Assembly (NCBI GenBank): GCA_036785705.1
Contig: JAWUZG010000353.1
Location: 744,001-808,000, forward strand
Length of the DNA stretch: 64,000 bases
Direction: 5' to 3'
From: Acanthornis magna
Lineage: Eukaryota > Chordata > Aves > Passeriformes > Acanthizidae
Shown: positions 1-11,400 of the stretch, in pieces
Layout: each line of letters starts with the position of its first letter
Numbering within the stretch: position 1 is the stretch's first letter
Program-made: the position numbers and the translations under genes
The notes under the pieces: generated by a model
What the model saw: the letters and a program-made list of their open reading frames with translations, nothing else
Database searches by the model: none
Told to the model about the DNA's origin: nothing

Positions 1-323
1 TCTCACTCAAGCGTGCACAAAAACTTGTAGGAGGTACTGGCCAAATGAGTAAGAGGCAAACATTAAATATGTTAAATAAATGTGAGAGTTACAGCAGTGC
101 CTACAAAGAGATGATTTACCAAACTGCAGCTACTCTAAAGGCAAAGCAAAAACATGATGTGAGAAAATAATGCTCAGCCAAGGAGGCAAATCCAGCCCAG
201 CCCAGGCATGAAACTGCCCCCGATGTGTGAGGGGATGAGTGGGGACAGGAGGAGGAGCAGAGTGGGGAGTCCCAGTGGGTCTGAGGGCAGCTCGGAGCTG
301 TGGGGAGGGGAAGGCAGGGAACT

Positions 324-367
324 GTCCATCTGTCTGTCTGTCTGTCCATCTGTCTGTCCATCTGTCC
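324..367 (+). repeat. TCTG/TCCA tetranucleotide microsatellite
   Basis: About 44 bases built of TCTG interrupted at regular places by TCCA (TCCATCTGTCTG pattern). The overlapping peptide-like frames on both strands (SVCLSVC / DRWTDRQTD) are products of this repeat. Confidence 0.85.
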
Positions 368-1649
368 GAGCCAAACACACGGGCGGCTCCTGCTCCTCTC
401 CTGTGGCTCCAGGGAGGAACTGCCCACGGCCAGCATGAAGTGGATCCCCTCCTGTCCTTGCACAGGGGCCTTTACAAATCTCTCGCCAAAAATGCATCCC
501 TTTATGCCTGGACAAAGGTGATACCGGGGAATGATGAGAATGATCCATGTTTGCTTCCCACCAGCTTTTTGCCATTTGGGACCAGCACTGCTCGGGCAGC
601 TCTGGGGCTCACAGGGGTTTTGCTGCTCTGAACCCCTGCCAAGATAAACCCCCAATTCCCAGGCGGATTCTGTGACAAGGTGGGATTCTGTGAGCTTGAA
701 ATCTCCCTGCTTGCAAACCTGTGCTGGCAGCTGCTGCCTTCTAAATCACACGAAGGGCTCTGGAGACAGTTTTAGGAAGCTCTTAACTCTTCTGGGCTTT
801 GTTAGGCAGCCTGAGCTCAGCCTGAGTGGAGTGTGCCTGGAACTGCCCGGAATCCTGCAGCAAAGCTTGGAGATTACCCTGCTACCTCTGTGCCTCTTAC
901 CAAACAAGCATTAAATCTGTCTCATTTCGTGATAACACATCACCACAACCAAACCATTCCCATCTGTGTGTGATTACTAAAGCCAGATCCTTGATCTCAG
1001 CCTTGCTCATAAAACCTGCCATTCCCAAGGTATTCCTGCCACCTTGGCCACTCAATAAATAAAAAATTGGAGACTTGACCTATTTTCGCCCAAATTAAGA
1101 GGAAGACTCGCATTGATAAGGCCACTCCAATGGGGTTTTGATGACCTGGTCTCTTTTTGCAGAGGCAGCACTGAAAACTGTGGTCTCTTAATGGTTTCCC
1201 TGAAAAGCTTTGTGAAAAGCACTGCAGGGGGAGAAAGTTTGGAGCAAGATCCAGTGTTCTGTCAGGTCTCGGTACTGCAGACCATTCTAGATTTGACTTT
1301 TTAACTCCCAGGAATAGACTGGTACAAAATGGTGTTTTCTTCTGAAGCCAGTGAGGAGGTGGGATTTACCCCAAAGGAGAAGGATAAACATCAAAACTAG
1401 TGACAAGTGACATTACAGTCACTCCAGCTTTACCAGGGGCAGTTTCCTCCACTGCAGACAAGTATCCTGCCTAAATTCAGCAGGAAAAATCAGCAGAAAA
1501 CCCACCTTTCTCCAATGCCTTGATATGGCATATGGCACCTATCCAGATGTTAAAGCAATGGTTTATATTTGTATTATACAATCCTGCTCTCTTCAAGCAA
1601 CCCAAAAGTTGGACTGATTGAAGAAAAGAGGAAACTAAACACGACGAAG

Positions 1650-2001
1650 AATTTGAAATAAGAGCTTATTTAGAGCATCAGTTCAGTCATGTTGGCTTAT
1701 GACTACAGTATATAATAATACATTATATAGTGTATATAATACAGAAGATACACCATATAGTATATATAATGTCTACAGCCATGCATATAGCACTGTATAT
1801 ATTATTATTATAATGATAATAATTTAATTATTTTAATTATATTTAATTTGAATTTGAAAGAAGAGCTTATTTAGAGCACCAGTTCAGTCATGTTGGCTTA
1901 TGACTAAAGTATCTAATAATACAGTATATAGTGTATAGAATACAGGAGATATACCATATAGTATATATAATGTCTATAGCCATGCACATAGCTCTGTGCA
2001 T
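1650..2001. repeat. AT-rich segment duplicated with a 201-bp period
   Basis: The 150 bases from 1651 recur from 1852 with about 13 substitutions and no indel (roughly 91% identity). Both copies start ATTTGAAA, contain GAGCTTATTTAGAGCA and CAGTTCAGTCATGTTGGC, and end in a run of TATA steps. The spacer between copies is pure AT (ATTATTATTATAATGATAATAA). Confidence 0.8.
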
Positions 2002-4506
2002 CTGTGGGCCAACAGCACAGAGTGGTTGTGCCAATTCAACCTCCAATCTTACTCATGAGTTTACTCATCACTTCTCATTTGTGCCTAGCTCTCCAGACCC
2101 ACCACAGCCCTGAAAACCTCTGATAACACCCCCTGCTCTGCCAGCTGCTGGGGCTGGACATCTCTGACCACACTGGGAAGGACAGACCCAGCTGGGGAAA
2201 CTGCTGAAAAGGAAACTATCAGAGCAAACTCCTCCAAGAAAAGTGAAACAAGATGATACAGGCTGCTACCTTGCCAAACTCGAGCGTGGGAATGAGCTTA
2301 ATGGTCCCAGACTCCAGCTTGTGCCAGAGTTCAGGAGCGTGGCTCTCCCAGGGATGAGTGGGCATGTGAATGTCAGCAGCAGCCCTGATGGCTTTTGCAG
2401 GAGCTGCTTTTGGCTAATTTCTGCTGTGGGATGGGTGTCATTTCCAGGAAGATCTGCTTGTTCTTCCCGTTGTCTTTCTGGAAAGAGGTGCTTTAGGCTT
2501 TGGGAAATGCTGAGTGACACATCAAAGACGCACCTCAACCAGGCTGGAACCTTTCATCTGGGGGTTGAATAACAAAATCTACCGGGTAGGAGGAAAAGAG
2601 AGAGAAATGAGAAATGAAGCACATTCTTTTGGCAGCAACAACTGGAACAACTCGTCAAGGGCAGTGGTAAACATCCCTCTGAAGAGGAAGAGTGAGCCTC
2701 AGCCTCCAGAAATCAATGACCCGAGGAGGATCTCCCTGCCTGCACTTTGTCTTTGGGCAAAGAGGACAGGGCAGGACAGGATCATTCAGGACAGGATCTT
2801 CCACGATGTGAACATGAGAACACAGTTTGATGGCTGTTTTCACCTTCCATGACTCAGAACAATCACCCTGAGCAGTGCTAATGGTTCGAGGAAGTGGGAA
2901 TTACTGTCCACTGAATATTGTCCTACAGTGTTTGGTGAGAAATAATTCCCACAGCATTTGGAGAGAAATAATTCCCATCCCCACAGTCCCTGGTGCTGGG
3001 TTTGCCTCGGCTTCTGACGTCAATGTTAAAGGCACAACTTTGTAATTCTGTCCAGGATAAATCCTGTCCTGGATCAGGTTTGACTGGACCCTTTAGGAGC
3101 TCAAGGGCCAGCTCTGCTTTGTTCCCCCAGCCCCGAGCACTCTGCAGGCTGAGGAGCAGATCCCAGGCTTTTGGCTTTGGAGCTGTTAGTTCCAGGAAAA
3201 AGAGCTAATGTTTAGGTTAACTTTTCCATGGCTGTTAATGGAAAACCACACTGCAGTAGAATGTGTGGAAAGGTTACGGTTTTGTTCTCAGGCTCTGCTG
3301 CCTGTCAAGAGAAATCTGTGAGCTGGGATGTAAGGATGGGTTAAACAGCAGCTCCTTGTGAGTGCCTGTGTGGCTTTGGGTCTGCAGGGACAAGAATCAC
3401 CACATGGACACGTGTAGGGGTGTGGGGTGACTTGGGGGTCTGCACAGCTGGTTTTACTCTCAGCTCTGAAAAGGGACCATGTCTGGTGTTTGAACCAGGG
3501 GGATTTGAAATCCTATCTCCAGGTTTCTGCTCTTTATTTCAGGAGGTTTCTTTTCATGACACTGAAATCAGACAATTACCTTATATCTGAATTTCTTCGT
3601 ATCTAAAATAGGCTCCTAATTCAAAATAAGGCAAGAGCCAGGGGATTTTCTAGGATGACAGATTTTGCTTGTGTGCTTTCTGATGTTTCTCACTAATCAG
3701 TAATACCTGGCCATCCCCAAATCACTCTTCACTGTGGCTGCTCTGTAATAAAACATGTTTTGTGTTTCCAGTGAACTTGCTGGAGGTTTGTGTGGCAGAA
3801 TTTGCTCCTCAGTATCCAATTATGAACAAATAATTACAGCTTTGGGGACGTTTTCATTGGATTTGTGCACTCCAAGCCCAGGCCCAGGCTGCCTGCTACA
3901 TTCCCTCTGTATTTTTTCATACAGCTCTAGTAACACAGCCGTGAGTTAAACCAGAATTCCTACATGCCAGCGGTACTTAATGGGCTTCACAGTTCCTCCT
4001 GAACCTGCTGGGGCTGAGTTTCCTGCCAGTGCCAAACACCTGATGAGTAATCCTCCAAAATCCCTCCAAAATCAGCTCCCTTTGGTCTCCCCCATCTGTG
4101 CATCACTGGTGCACAGGTGTAGGTGCCTGTAGCTGGTGGGGACACCCTGAAGGAAGGGGGGTCATGACTTGAGTCCTGCCCGCCCTCTGGGACACTCTTT
4201 GTGTATCCTCTGGTCGCAGGCACGCAGGGGTGGCACTCAGCAGACACCTGAGGGTTCCAGGGGGACACCAGGGGCAGCAGGGACGGACAGCTGAAGCCCC
4301 TGGAGCACAGCAGTGCTCAGGAGCAGCACAAGGCCAGCTGAAGTTGTGCTACCCATGCAGAGGGGCTGCTGCCACTGTGTCTCTTCACGGCTCTTCCAAA
4401 ATGCCACAAATTCCACAAGTCTGGAGTTTGTAGGTGTGTTCCCCAGACTGGACCAGGAGGCCCTGCAGGTACCAGGGAGAGCCAGGATGGCCCAGGGAGG
4501 GGCAGC

Positions 4507-4636
4507 TCCCAAAGCCCCACTGTGGTCTCCCAAAGCACTGCCATGGTCTCCCAAAGCACTGCCATGGTCTCCCAAAGCCCCACCGTGGTGTCCCAAAGCC
4601 CCACCGTGGTGTCCCAAAGCCCCACTGTGGTGTCCC
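4507..4636 (+). repeat. 21-bp minisatellite, six copies
   Basis: Units start at 4507, 4528, 4549, 4570, 4591 and 4612, followed by a 4-base partial. The consensus is TCCCAAAGCCCCACYGTGGTS, with two units carrying a CACTGCCATGG variant. Because 21 is a multiple of three and the unit has several stop-free frames, it creates apparent seven-residue peptide repeats on both strands that should not be read as a gene. Confidence 0.9.
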
Positions 4637-4682
4637 AGCCCCTCTGCTGTGGCGCTGCTCCCGTGGGAGCCCCTCTGGCACC

Positions 4683-4987
4683 TGTTACCCATAGGTAAGG
4701 CTTTGTAAAGGAAAAGGCATTGTAACATGGCTCCGGCCTGTTCCTTAGGCTAAGTAGAAGGGAATTATGGGAGAATGATTCAGCCAGAACAGAGGGACGT
4801 GAGAACCTGAAAGACTCTGCGTGACATTCGTGTGTCCACCTCGTGGTGTTTGGTGTTTGGTTGACTTGGGCTTGTTGTGCCTTTAAACTATGTAAACTCA
4901 TAACCGACTAGCAGCTTAAAAACCCCGGGTTTTTTGCAATAAATGGCTCTCCTTTGCACCTGCCTGGGGTCCCTGCATGGCTCATTA
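4683..4987 (+). mobile_element. Probable small solo LTR (endogenous retrovirus)
   Basis: The segment begins TGTTACCC and carries an AATAAA signal at 4938-4943 followed by a short U5-like stretch, as in compact avian LTRs. GCACC occurs directly before it (4678-4682) and at 4988-4992, which could be a 5-bp target-site duplication. Against this, the implied 3' end is TA rather than the usual CA, so the boundaries are tentative. Confidence 0.45.
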
Positions 4988-6455
4988 GCACCACAGCCTG
5001 CAAATGAACATAGCAGCACCCCTGGACAGCTCTCATCCCAACCCTCAGCCTGATTCCCTTGGCTCTTTCCGCACTTGGGTTATTGGCGCAGGCGCTGCAG
5101 GAACCACACACCTTCATACCCAGGACTGGGGAAAGCCAAGGATTGAACTAAGCTGTATTTTAAGTCATCCCTTCCTGCCTTGGGCTACAGGTGAAGCATC
5201 TGAAGGCTGCCAGTGCCTTTGGCTGTGGGTGCTTTGTGTGCCTGGCAAGGCTCTGAGGGCCCCTGGCTGCTGATGTGAGACCGAGGGTTCCCCTCACAGC
5301 TTCTCAGTGCAGATGGACCCAGGCACTGTCCAAATTTTTCAGCTGGGGCTGCTGCTTGTTTTCAGGAATTTATTGCAATCCCACAGGAAGCAATGACCTG
5401 GCTTTCCCATAAGGATAGGGAGAGCAAGTCCAGCCTCTGCTGGGAGCTGCAGGGGGGAATCACAACCCCAGCGCAGCATCAACATTTACTGAGCAAGAAC
5501 CGTGCACAGACAACCTTTCGAGACATCTGTCACAAGGTGATTCTCTCTTCATCTCTCTGAATTCCAAGAACCCAAACACCTACTGAACAAATGTGCAGTG
5601 TTTTCTGTGAGAATTTACACACCTGGACTCCTTTCTGGATCTGGTCTCCTGGGTTCTGCAATTCCACCCCCACACACAGCATTACCTCCAGGAAGGGTTT
5701 TACTCCAACAGTTATTTCATTTACCCACAGCTGCAGAACTACTCTCTCCACGCAGGGGAAAGTTTGAACTGGGGTGTTCCATTGGCTTCTTTTGCCTTCT
5801 GCTCTTCAAAACTAACAAGGAACCCCTTTTCTTTCTCAGCTCATCACACCAAAGGCTGCCCTTTCCATGAGCCCCACACAGGAATACCCTGGGGCAGAGC
5901 CTGCCCAGCTCCTCACTGCTCTGGAAATCTCAAGTCAACACCGACATAGGCTGATTTCTTGCCTCAATTCAAATCCTACTTTACATTAAGGCTCTGCTTG
6001 TAAAACCACTTGTGATGGCTTCAGTGCTGTCCTAAAATGTGGCCAAACCCTGTTTCTCAGAGGAGTAAAATGCAGTTGAGTGTTTGGGGCTTGGGAGGAT
6101 AGGAGGGGAAGAGGAACTGGAGGGGAAACACAAGCACCTGCCCTAGTATGAAGAAGAGAGGAGGTACTGAACAAGCTGGAGAAGCCCATACCACCATCCC
6201 TGAGCCCTGTGCCACCTGGACCTCTGTCCTCTGGCAAGCAAAAGTATATTCTGCAGGTTTTGAATAGTCACACCCCACAATGGTCTGATTGCCTGTCCCA
6301 CAAATCCAGAGGAGGATTGCTCTGACCTGCAGGGGTTTGGGACTCCCCTTCCGACAGCCCAATCTCCAGAGGCACTGCCTGGCTCCGGGCTCTAACTCAT
6401 GTGCACACAAACATAATTCCATTTTAGCTAGAAGTCTACACTGCTGCTTCACAGA

Positions 6456-6662
6456 GCCATGGGATGGCTTGGGTTGCAAAGATCTTAAGGCCCCATCCCA
6501 CCCCTGCCACACCAGGGACACCTTCCACTGTTCCAGGCTGCTCCAAACCCTGTCCAGCCTGGCCTTGGACACTTCCAGGGTTGGGGCAGCCCCAGCTGCT
6601 CTGGGCAACCTGTGCCAGGGCCTCTCCACCCTCACAGGGAAGAATTTCCTCCTAATTTCCTC
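6456..6662 (-). mobile_element. CR1 LINE fragment (3' end)
   Basis: The segment reads GGCTTGGGTTGCAAAGATCTTAAG and then the characteristic CR1 3' stretch (TGTTCCAGGCTGCTCCAA, CCTGTCCAGCCTGGCCTTGG, CTCTGGGCAACCTGTGCCAG) in reverse orientation. It is truncated near 6662 with no reverse-transcriptase part. Confidence 0.9.
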
Positions 6663-7431
6663 TTTGGAAGCTGCATGGGAGCTGTGCATGGGAAAATGAA
6701 CTAGCAAGAAAAACTGTTCCTTGTGGTTAGAGGAGGATTTGAACTACATTAACAGAATATTCCAGCTGGTCTCGTAGATCCGCTGTTTAGAGTTCAGATG
6801 AATTAGTACCACCACAGCGTCCCAATGGCTCTCCCTGTAGCTGCCTATACGTTCTCTTCTCTCTTGCCTTGGATAAGGCTGAATTTCTGGTTTAATTTAC
6901 ACCTGTACAGCTCCTGGCACGATGGGTTTGGTTTTAGCTGACACCAGGAGCACAGGAATACACCACTGCAGTGAACGAGGCCCCAGGGTACGTGGCAGCA
7001 CTGTCCCAGTCTTTTCAGCTCAGATTTAATTTCCTTGCATTTCAGCACTGTGTGGGAAGTGAGAGACAACGAGTTATTTCCCAGATTGGTCTTTGCAAGT
7101 ACACAGCATTCTCCAGCAGACAGGGAAAGTCCAGGAAAGGAGACTTGATTTTCTAAGGCTTTGAATTTGCCAGAAATAAAGAGACGTCCAAATTCCTCAG
7201 GTGGTGCAGCAGCCAGTGCTAATCCCTCTCTGAAACACCCCATTATTGCTGCAGATCAAAGGGTATTCAAAGACATAAGAAAGGACGGAGAAGAAGGAAA
7301 TCTTACTGTGGTAATGATTCAGGCTGGTTCTTCCCTCCTCTGCATATTTTAGACACAATGATGGTCACTCTCTCAGCTGGGGACACTCCTGTGAGTAGTG
7401 CTCAGCTCCTGACACAGATGCCAAAGGTGGC

Positions 7432-8143
7432 TGTCCTAGGTCACATGGAAGGTGTAACCAAATGTATGTATTCTATTACCATCTCCATAAGCTGCTAAAA
7501 CCAGGTGGGGCAGTGCTCTTTGTGTTCAGCATGACCCAGCCCTGCTAACACCATCGGGGCTATCTCTGCTCATGGCCATCAATGTCCCCAGGAGTGACCC
7601 AGCCCTGCTAACACCATCGGGGCTATCTCTGCTCATGGCCATCGAGGGCTCCAGGAGTGACCCATAAGATTCCATCAGCCATTGTGAGATGCCCTGCCCA
7701 GAGGGGAGGGACTGAACATTCCCACCTGCACATAAACTGAGACCCTGGAACACCGGGGTACCTTTCCACTGGATTCCCAGAGGAGAATAGCTCAAGAGCC
7801 ATCACTGGACCTCCAGAGACCGATGAGGTCTCTCTACAAGATCACCATTTCAACAAGAGCACATCCATCACTCCAACGGGACTGCAGCACCATTGAACTG
7901 CACTGCAGCACCACCCTAACAGGGTGCAGGTTGGATTCTGACTTTGTCTTTTTAAACCGTTGTTTCTGTATTATTGCCTTGCTCTAAATATTAGTGTAGA
8001 ACTGTTATTCCTTCTCCCATATCTTTGTTTGAAAGCCCTTGATTCCAAAGTTATAATAATTCGGAGGGAAGGGGGTCACATTATCCATTCTAAGGGAGGC
8101 TCCCACCTTCCTTAGCAAGACTCCTGTCTTTCAAACCAAGACA
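7432..8143 (+). mobile_element. Solo LTR of an avian endogenous retrovirus, 5-bp target-site duplication
   Basis: The 712-bp element starts TGTCCTAGGTCACATGG and ends TTTCAAACCAAGACA. It is flanked on both sides by GTGGC (7427-7431 and 8144-8148), a perfect 5-bp target-site duplication. Imperfect terminal inverted bases TGTC / GACA match LTR convention. Both the opening (AAGGTGTAACCAAATGTATG) and the closing (GGGGTCACATT..CCTTCCTTAGCA) resemble LTRs that are frequent in passerine genomes. No internal retroviral genes are present, so this is a recombined solo LTR. It carries an internal 63-bp tandem duplication. Confidence 0.92.
7532..7664 (+). repeat. 63-bp tandem duplication inside the solo LTR
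   Basis: Copies start at 7532 and 7595, with a 7-base third start at 7658. The two copies differ at about four positions, all clustered near the end. They begin TGACCCAGCCCTGCTAACACC and contain GGGGCTATCTCTGCTCATGG. Confidence 0.88.
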
Positions 8144-8424
8144 GTGGCACAGGGACAGACTTGGCAAAGTGATTCCTACAGGTCTAAAATGAACATTCCT
8201 GGCCCTGCAGATCCCGAATCTCGGCACTATTAATGTCATGTTGTGGCCATGTGAACCCCCTGGGCCAATCTGTGCCCTGGGGACAGCTGTCCCTGACTGC
8301 TGCTGATCCTTCACATCTATTGTTGAGCCCCAGGCTGCATTCTCACAGATCCTTTGGGAAGGGAAAGACATTGGATTTGCTGCATTTCAAGGGCAGGAGA
8401 AGCCTCTGAGGAGTGGAAGGTGAT

Positions 8425-8485
8425 GAAGTGGCTTGGTCAAGGTCACTCTGTGTGTCAGTGGTAGAGACCAAGTGACTCCAGGCTT
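8425..8485 (+). repeat. Possible ancient SINE-type fragment
   Basis: CTTGGTCAAGGTCACTCTGTGTGTCAGTGG followed by GTAGAGACCAAGTGACTCCAG resembles the core-to-tail part of amniote CORE/MIR-type SINEs. It is short and diverged, so this is only a suggestion. Confidence 0.3.
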
Positions 8486-11400
8486 GGACTGTCAGTTTAG
8501 CACCCAAACCTCAGGTGTCCCCACTGGCACCCGAGGCAAACCCACAGAGCAGCTCCATGGGACACCCTAGGCCTGGAATTACAATAGCAGGAAGCAATTA
8601 GCATAGCTCTCCATCTCCACAGTGCTCTTCTGTGGGGAAGGCTTAGGAAATTTGGCTGTAAATGTCTTATTTCATACTCTGACTGTTCTGTTTATATAAA
8701 GACTAATTTTTATGTCAGCACATGCACACACACATTTTCCTTTCCTAGTGAAAAGAACAATTGTGATTATTTTAATGTGGACATTTTCATGTATTTGGTG
8801 GCCTCACCCTCTCATCACAACCAACCACAATCTGTACCAGAGCCCTGTCACTGAGATCCAGCATGGTGTGATTCCACCAGTAAACTTCCAAAAAAAGCTC
8901 TTCTCCCTGAATCTTCATTCATTTTGGCAGGATACATCTTTACACATAATTACACGTGGCTTTGTTATACTTTTTCTCTATTTATACCCGTCTGTATCTA
9001 TATTCACCTATTCAAGCACAAAATGAAAATGCAAGTAATTCAATGCAATAACAAATCAAAACACAGTTCGCTCCCTGATTGAAGAGTTCCTGGCCAAATC
9101 TGAGCTTGAAACACATTTTGATAATCTCATAAATTTCTGACAGAACAACATTTATCAAGGAAGTGCAACTAGCACCTCAGAGGAACATGAATTGTTTGGG
9201 TCCTGTGAGCAATTTGCACAAATATGTGCTCCTGTGTTGCATTATAAAAGTGATAAAGTTCTCTTAAAAATGTATATAATTTTACATCACCTCTCTCTGA
9301 TGATGTTTCCAATATAAAAATAACCTCATTAATGCTGACAAGAATGCAAATCTCATCTCTTGAAAATGTGAGAAGACCACAGGAATCCCATGTGATCTCA
9401 CTTCCTTGCCTTATTGGAACCATCTGTGTCTGTTGGTAACCTCAGACCCTCTATTCCCAGGTCTGACTCCAAAAAACAGAATTTCATCATCTTTTTGTAC
9501 ATCTCAGCCTCTCTGGGTGCACTTCAAAACAGGTCCTGAGCATCCCTGTCTTTCCCTTTTGCTCTGGGCTAAGAGATGAGTTGTTGAAAGCCTCCTGCTC
9601 ACCAGAGCAAGGTTTGCTCCGTGGTTTGTTCCTGCAGAGCTGGCAGGGGCTGACAATGACACAGTGTCCAGGCCCTGGAGCTTTGCAGGAGCTGTGGCTC
9701 TGGCTGGTGTCACAGGGATCCCTTCCCTTGTGGCAGTCCTCCTCGGAGAGGTCTCAGCTCTGCCTCCAAACCCATCTGACCCTGCGTCCCACTCTGCCTG
9801 CCCAGTCATTCCTAGAGCTGTGCCTGCTGCAGTGAAAACAGCCCCAGGACAGGCGTTCCACCTTCTTTCAAGGGCCCAGGGCAGGAAAAGGCAAGAGGCA
9901 AAGACAGCGGACTGTGTGAGGTCACAGGGAACAGGAGGAGGACTGCAATCCTCAGTCCCACATTATCCCCTGCAATGTAGATAAACTGTGTTAGTCACTG
10001 CCCTTGCAGCAATGTCTGGTTCCAGACTGACCTGAACCTCAGGGCAGGGGACATCTTTCCTGACAAGTTCACGGATCCCTGGAAGCTGCGTGGGTTGCAG
10101 CAGATAAACAGCAACAATTACTCAACGCAGGGTTTGAAGTGGAATCCGTGTTTCGTTCTATGTCAGGAATCTTCTGAACAGCTCAGCTCATGTGCTGGCG
10201 GGGGATAAAGTCACTGATTATAGCAAGGGATTGCTTATATATGAAAATGATGTAACCCTGGGATTCAGTCCAACGCCTTTCCAGGCTCCAAAGCAAACAG
10301 AGATGCCTTTCAGTTATTTTTCATCTGGCTTCACTGTTTTATCTTTATCAGTGGGTGAATTAACGAGCCCATTCGACAACACTGAGTCTGAAATCTGCTT
10401 CCCTTTCTTCAGGAAAGAGAGGAAAAAGAAGGAGGTACAAACTGCTATCGAAGCAGCTCCTCCTTGCAGCTTTTAGGAATATCATATGGTCAGAGGCTCC
10501 TGTGTGCACACTTCAAGCTCTTATTTACTAGCCATACATGTGGCCTGCAAGAGTTGGAGCATTTATGCATGTTTGATCTGGTGGCTCCCTTTGAGGCTGC
10601 TGGTTCCTGTGGGATGCTCTGCTAACTCCTGGTTCTTTTATTCCCAGGGCATGTCCATGGCTGGCAGCTTGTCCAGGGCTGGCACTGGGACCTGCTGGTT
10701 TGTTGCTGAATAACTCTGAGGTGTTTATTCAGCTTGTGAAATCCACCCAGAGCAGCTGCACTGAAATAGAGCTGAGTAGTCTGGAACTGCTCTGGGTGCC
10801 TGCCAGGGCGACAAAGCAGAGCCCAGCATTCCCGGGAGCACCTGGGATGGGAGTGACCTGCTCCCCTGCAGCATCAGGATGAAGTTGGGCAGCCACGGAA
10901 AAGATGGAAAAGTGCAGCAAGACCTCAAAGCTGCAGCTGCTGGAGCTTCCTGGAGCCTCTGCCCAGCAAGGCTGGGTCTGCACGGGGCAGCAGAGCTGGA
11001 GGTCTAGACCGTCTGTGTCCCCACACCATGGCCTGGCGTTGCCAGGATCAGCTCTGAGGGGCCCTTTGCTGCCAGGCTGGGGAGGGCACTCCTTCAGCTC
11101 CACTCCCAGTAGGACAGGATCAAATCCAGACCTGCCCTTGGACACCCCCGAGAGCCTGGACTTGCTGCTGGAGATTTTGCAGCCTGGAGAGGACCGAGTC
11201 TGTCCTTGTGCTCCTGGTCCAAGGAGCTGTGTGGAATCTCAGGGAGAGGCCACAGGAATGCACATTTGGGCTCAGCCCTGCCAAAAGCCCTCTCACAGCT
11301 CTGCCCTGGCAAACCCTATACTGGGAACACCAGGCTGGGTGTCCCCATCCCTGTGTCACTGTGTCCACGTGTGGGACTGTCTTCCCTGAGCATCTCCTGC

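Noticed and set aside
4237..4901. Two minus-strand frames of 160-194 codons with WDTTVGL/GHHGGAL repeats
   Set aside because: The repeats are the 21-bp minisatellite translated; the rest is non-conserved flank and LTR-like DNA.
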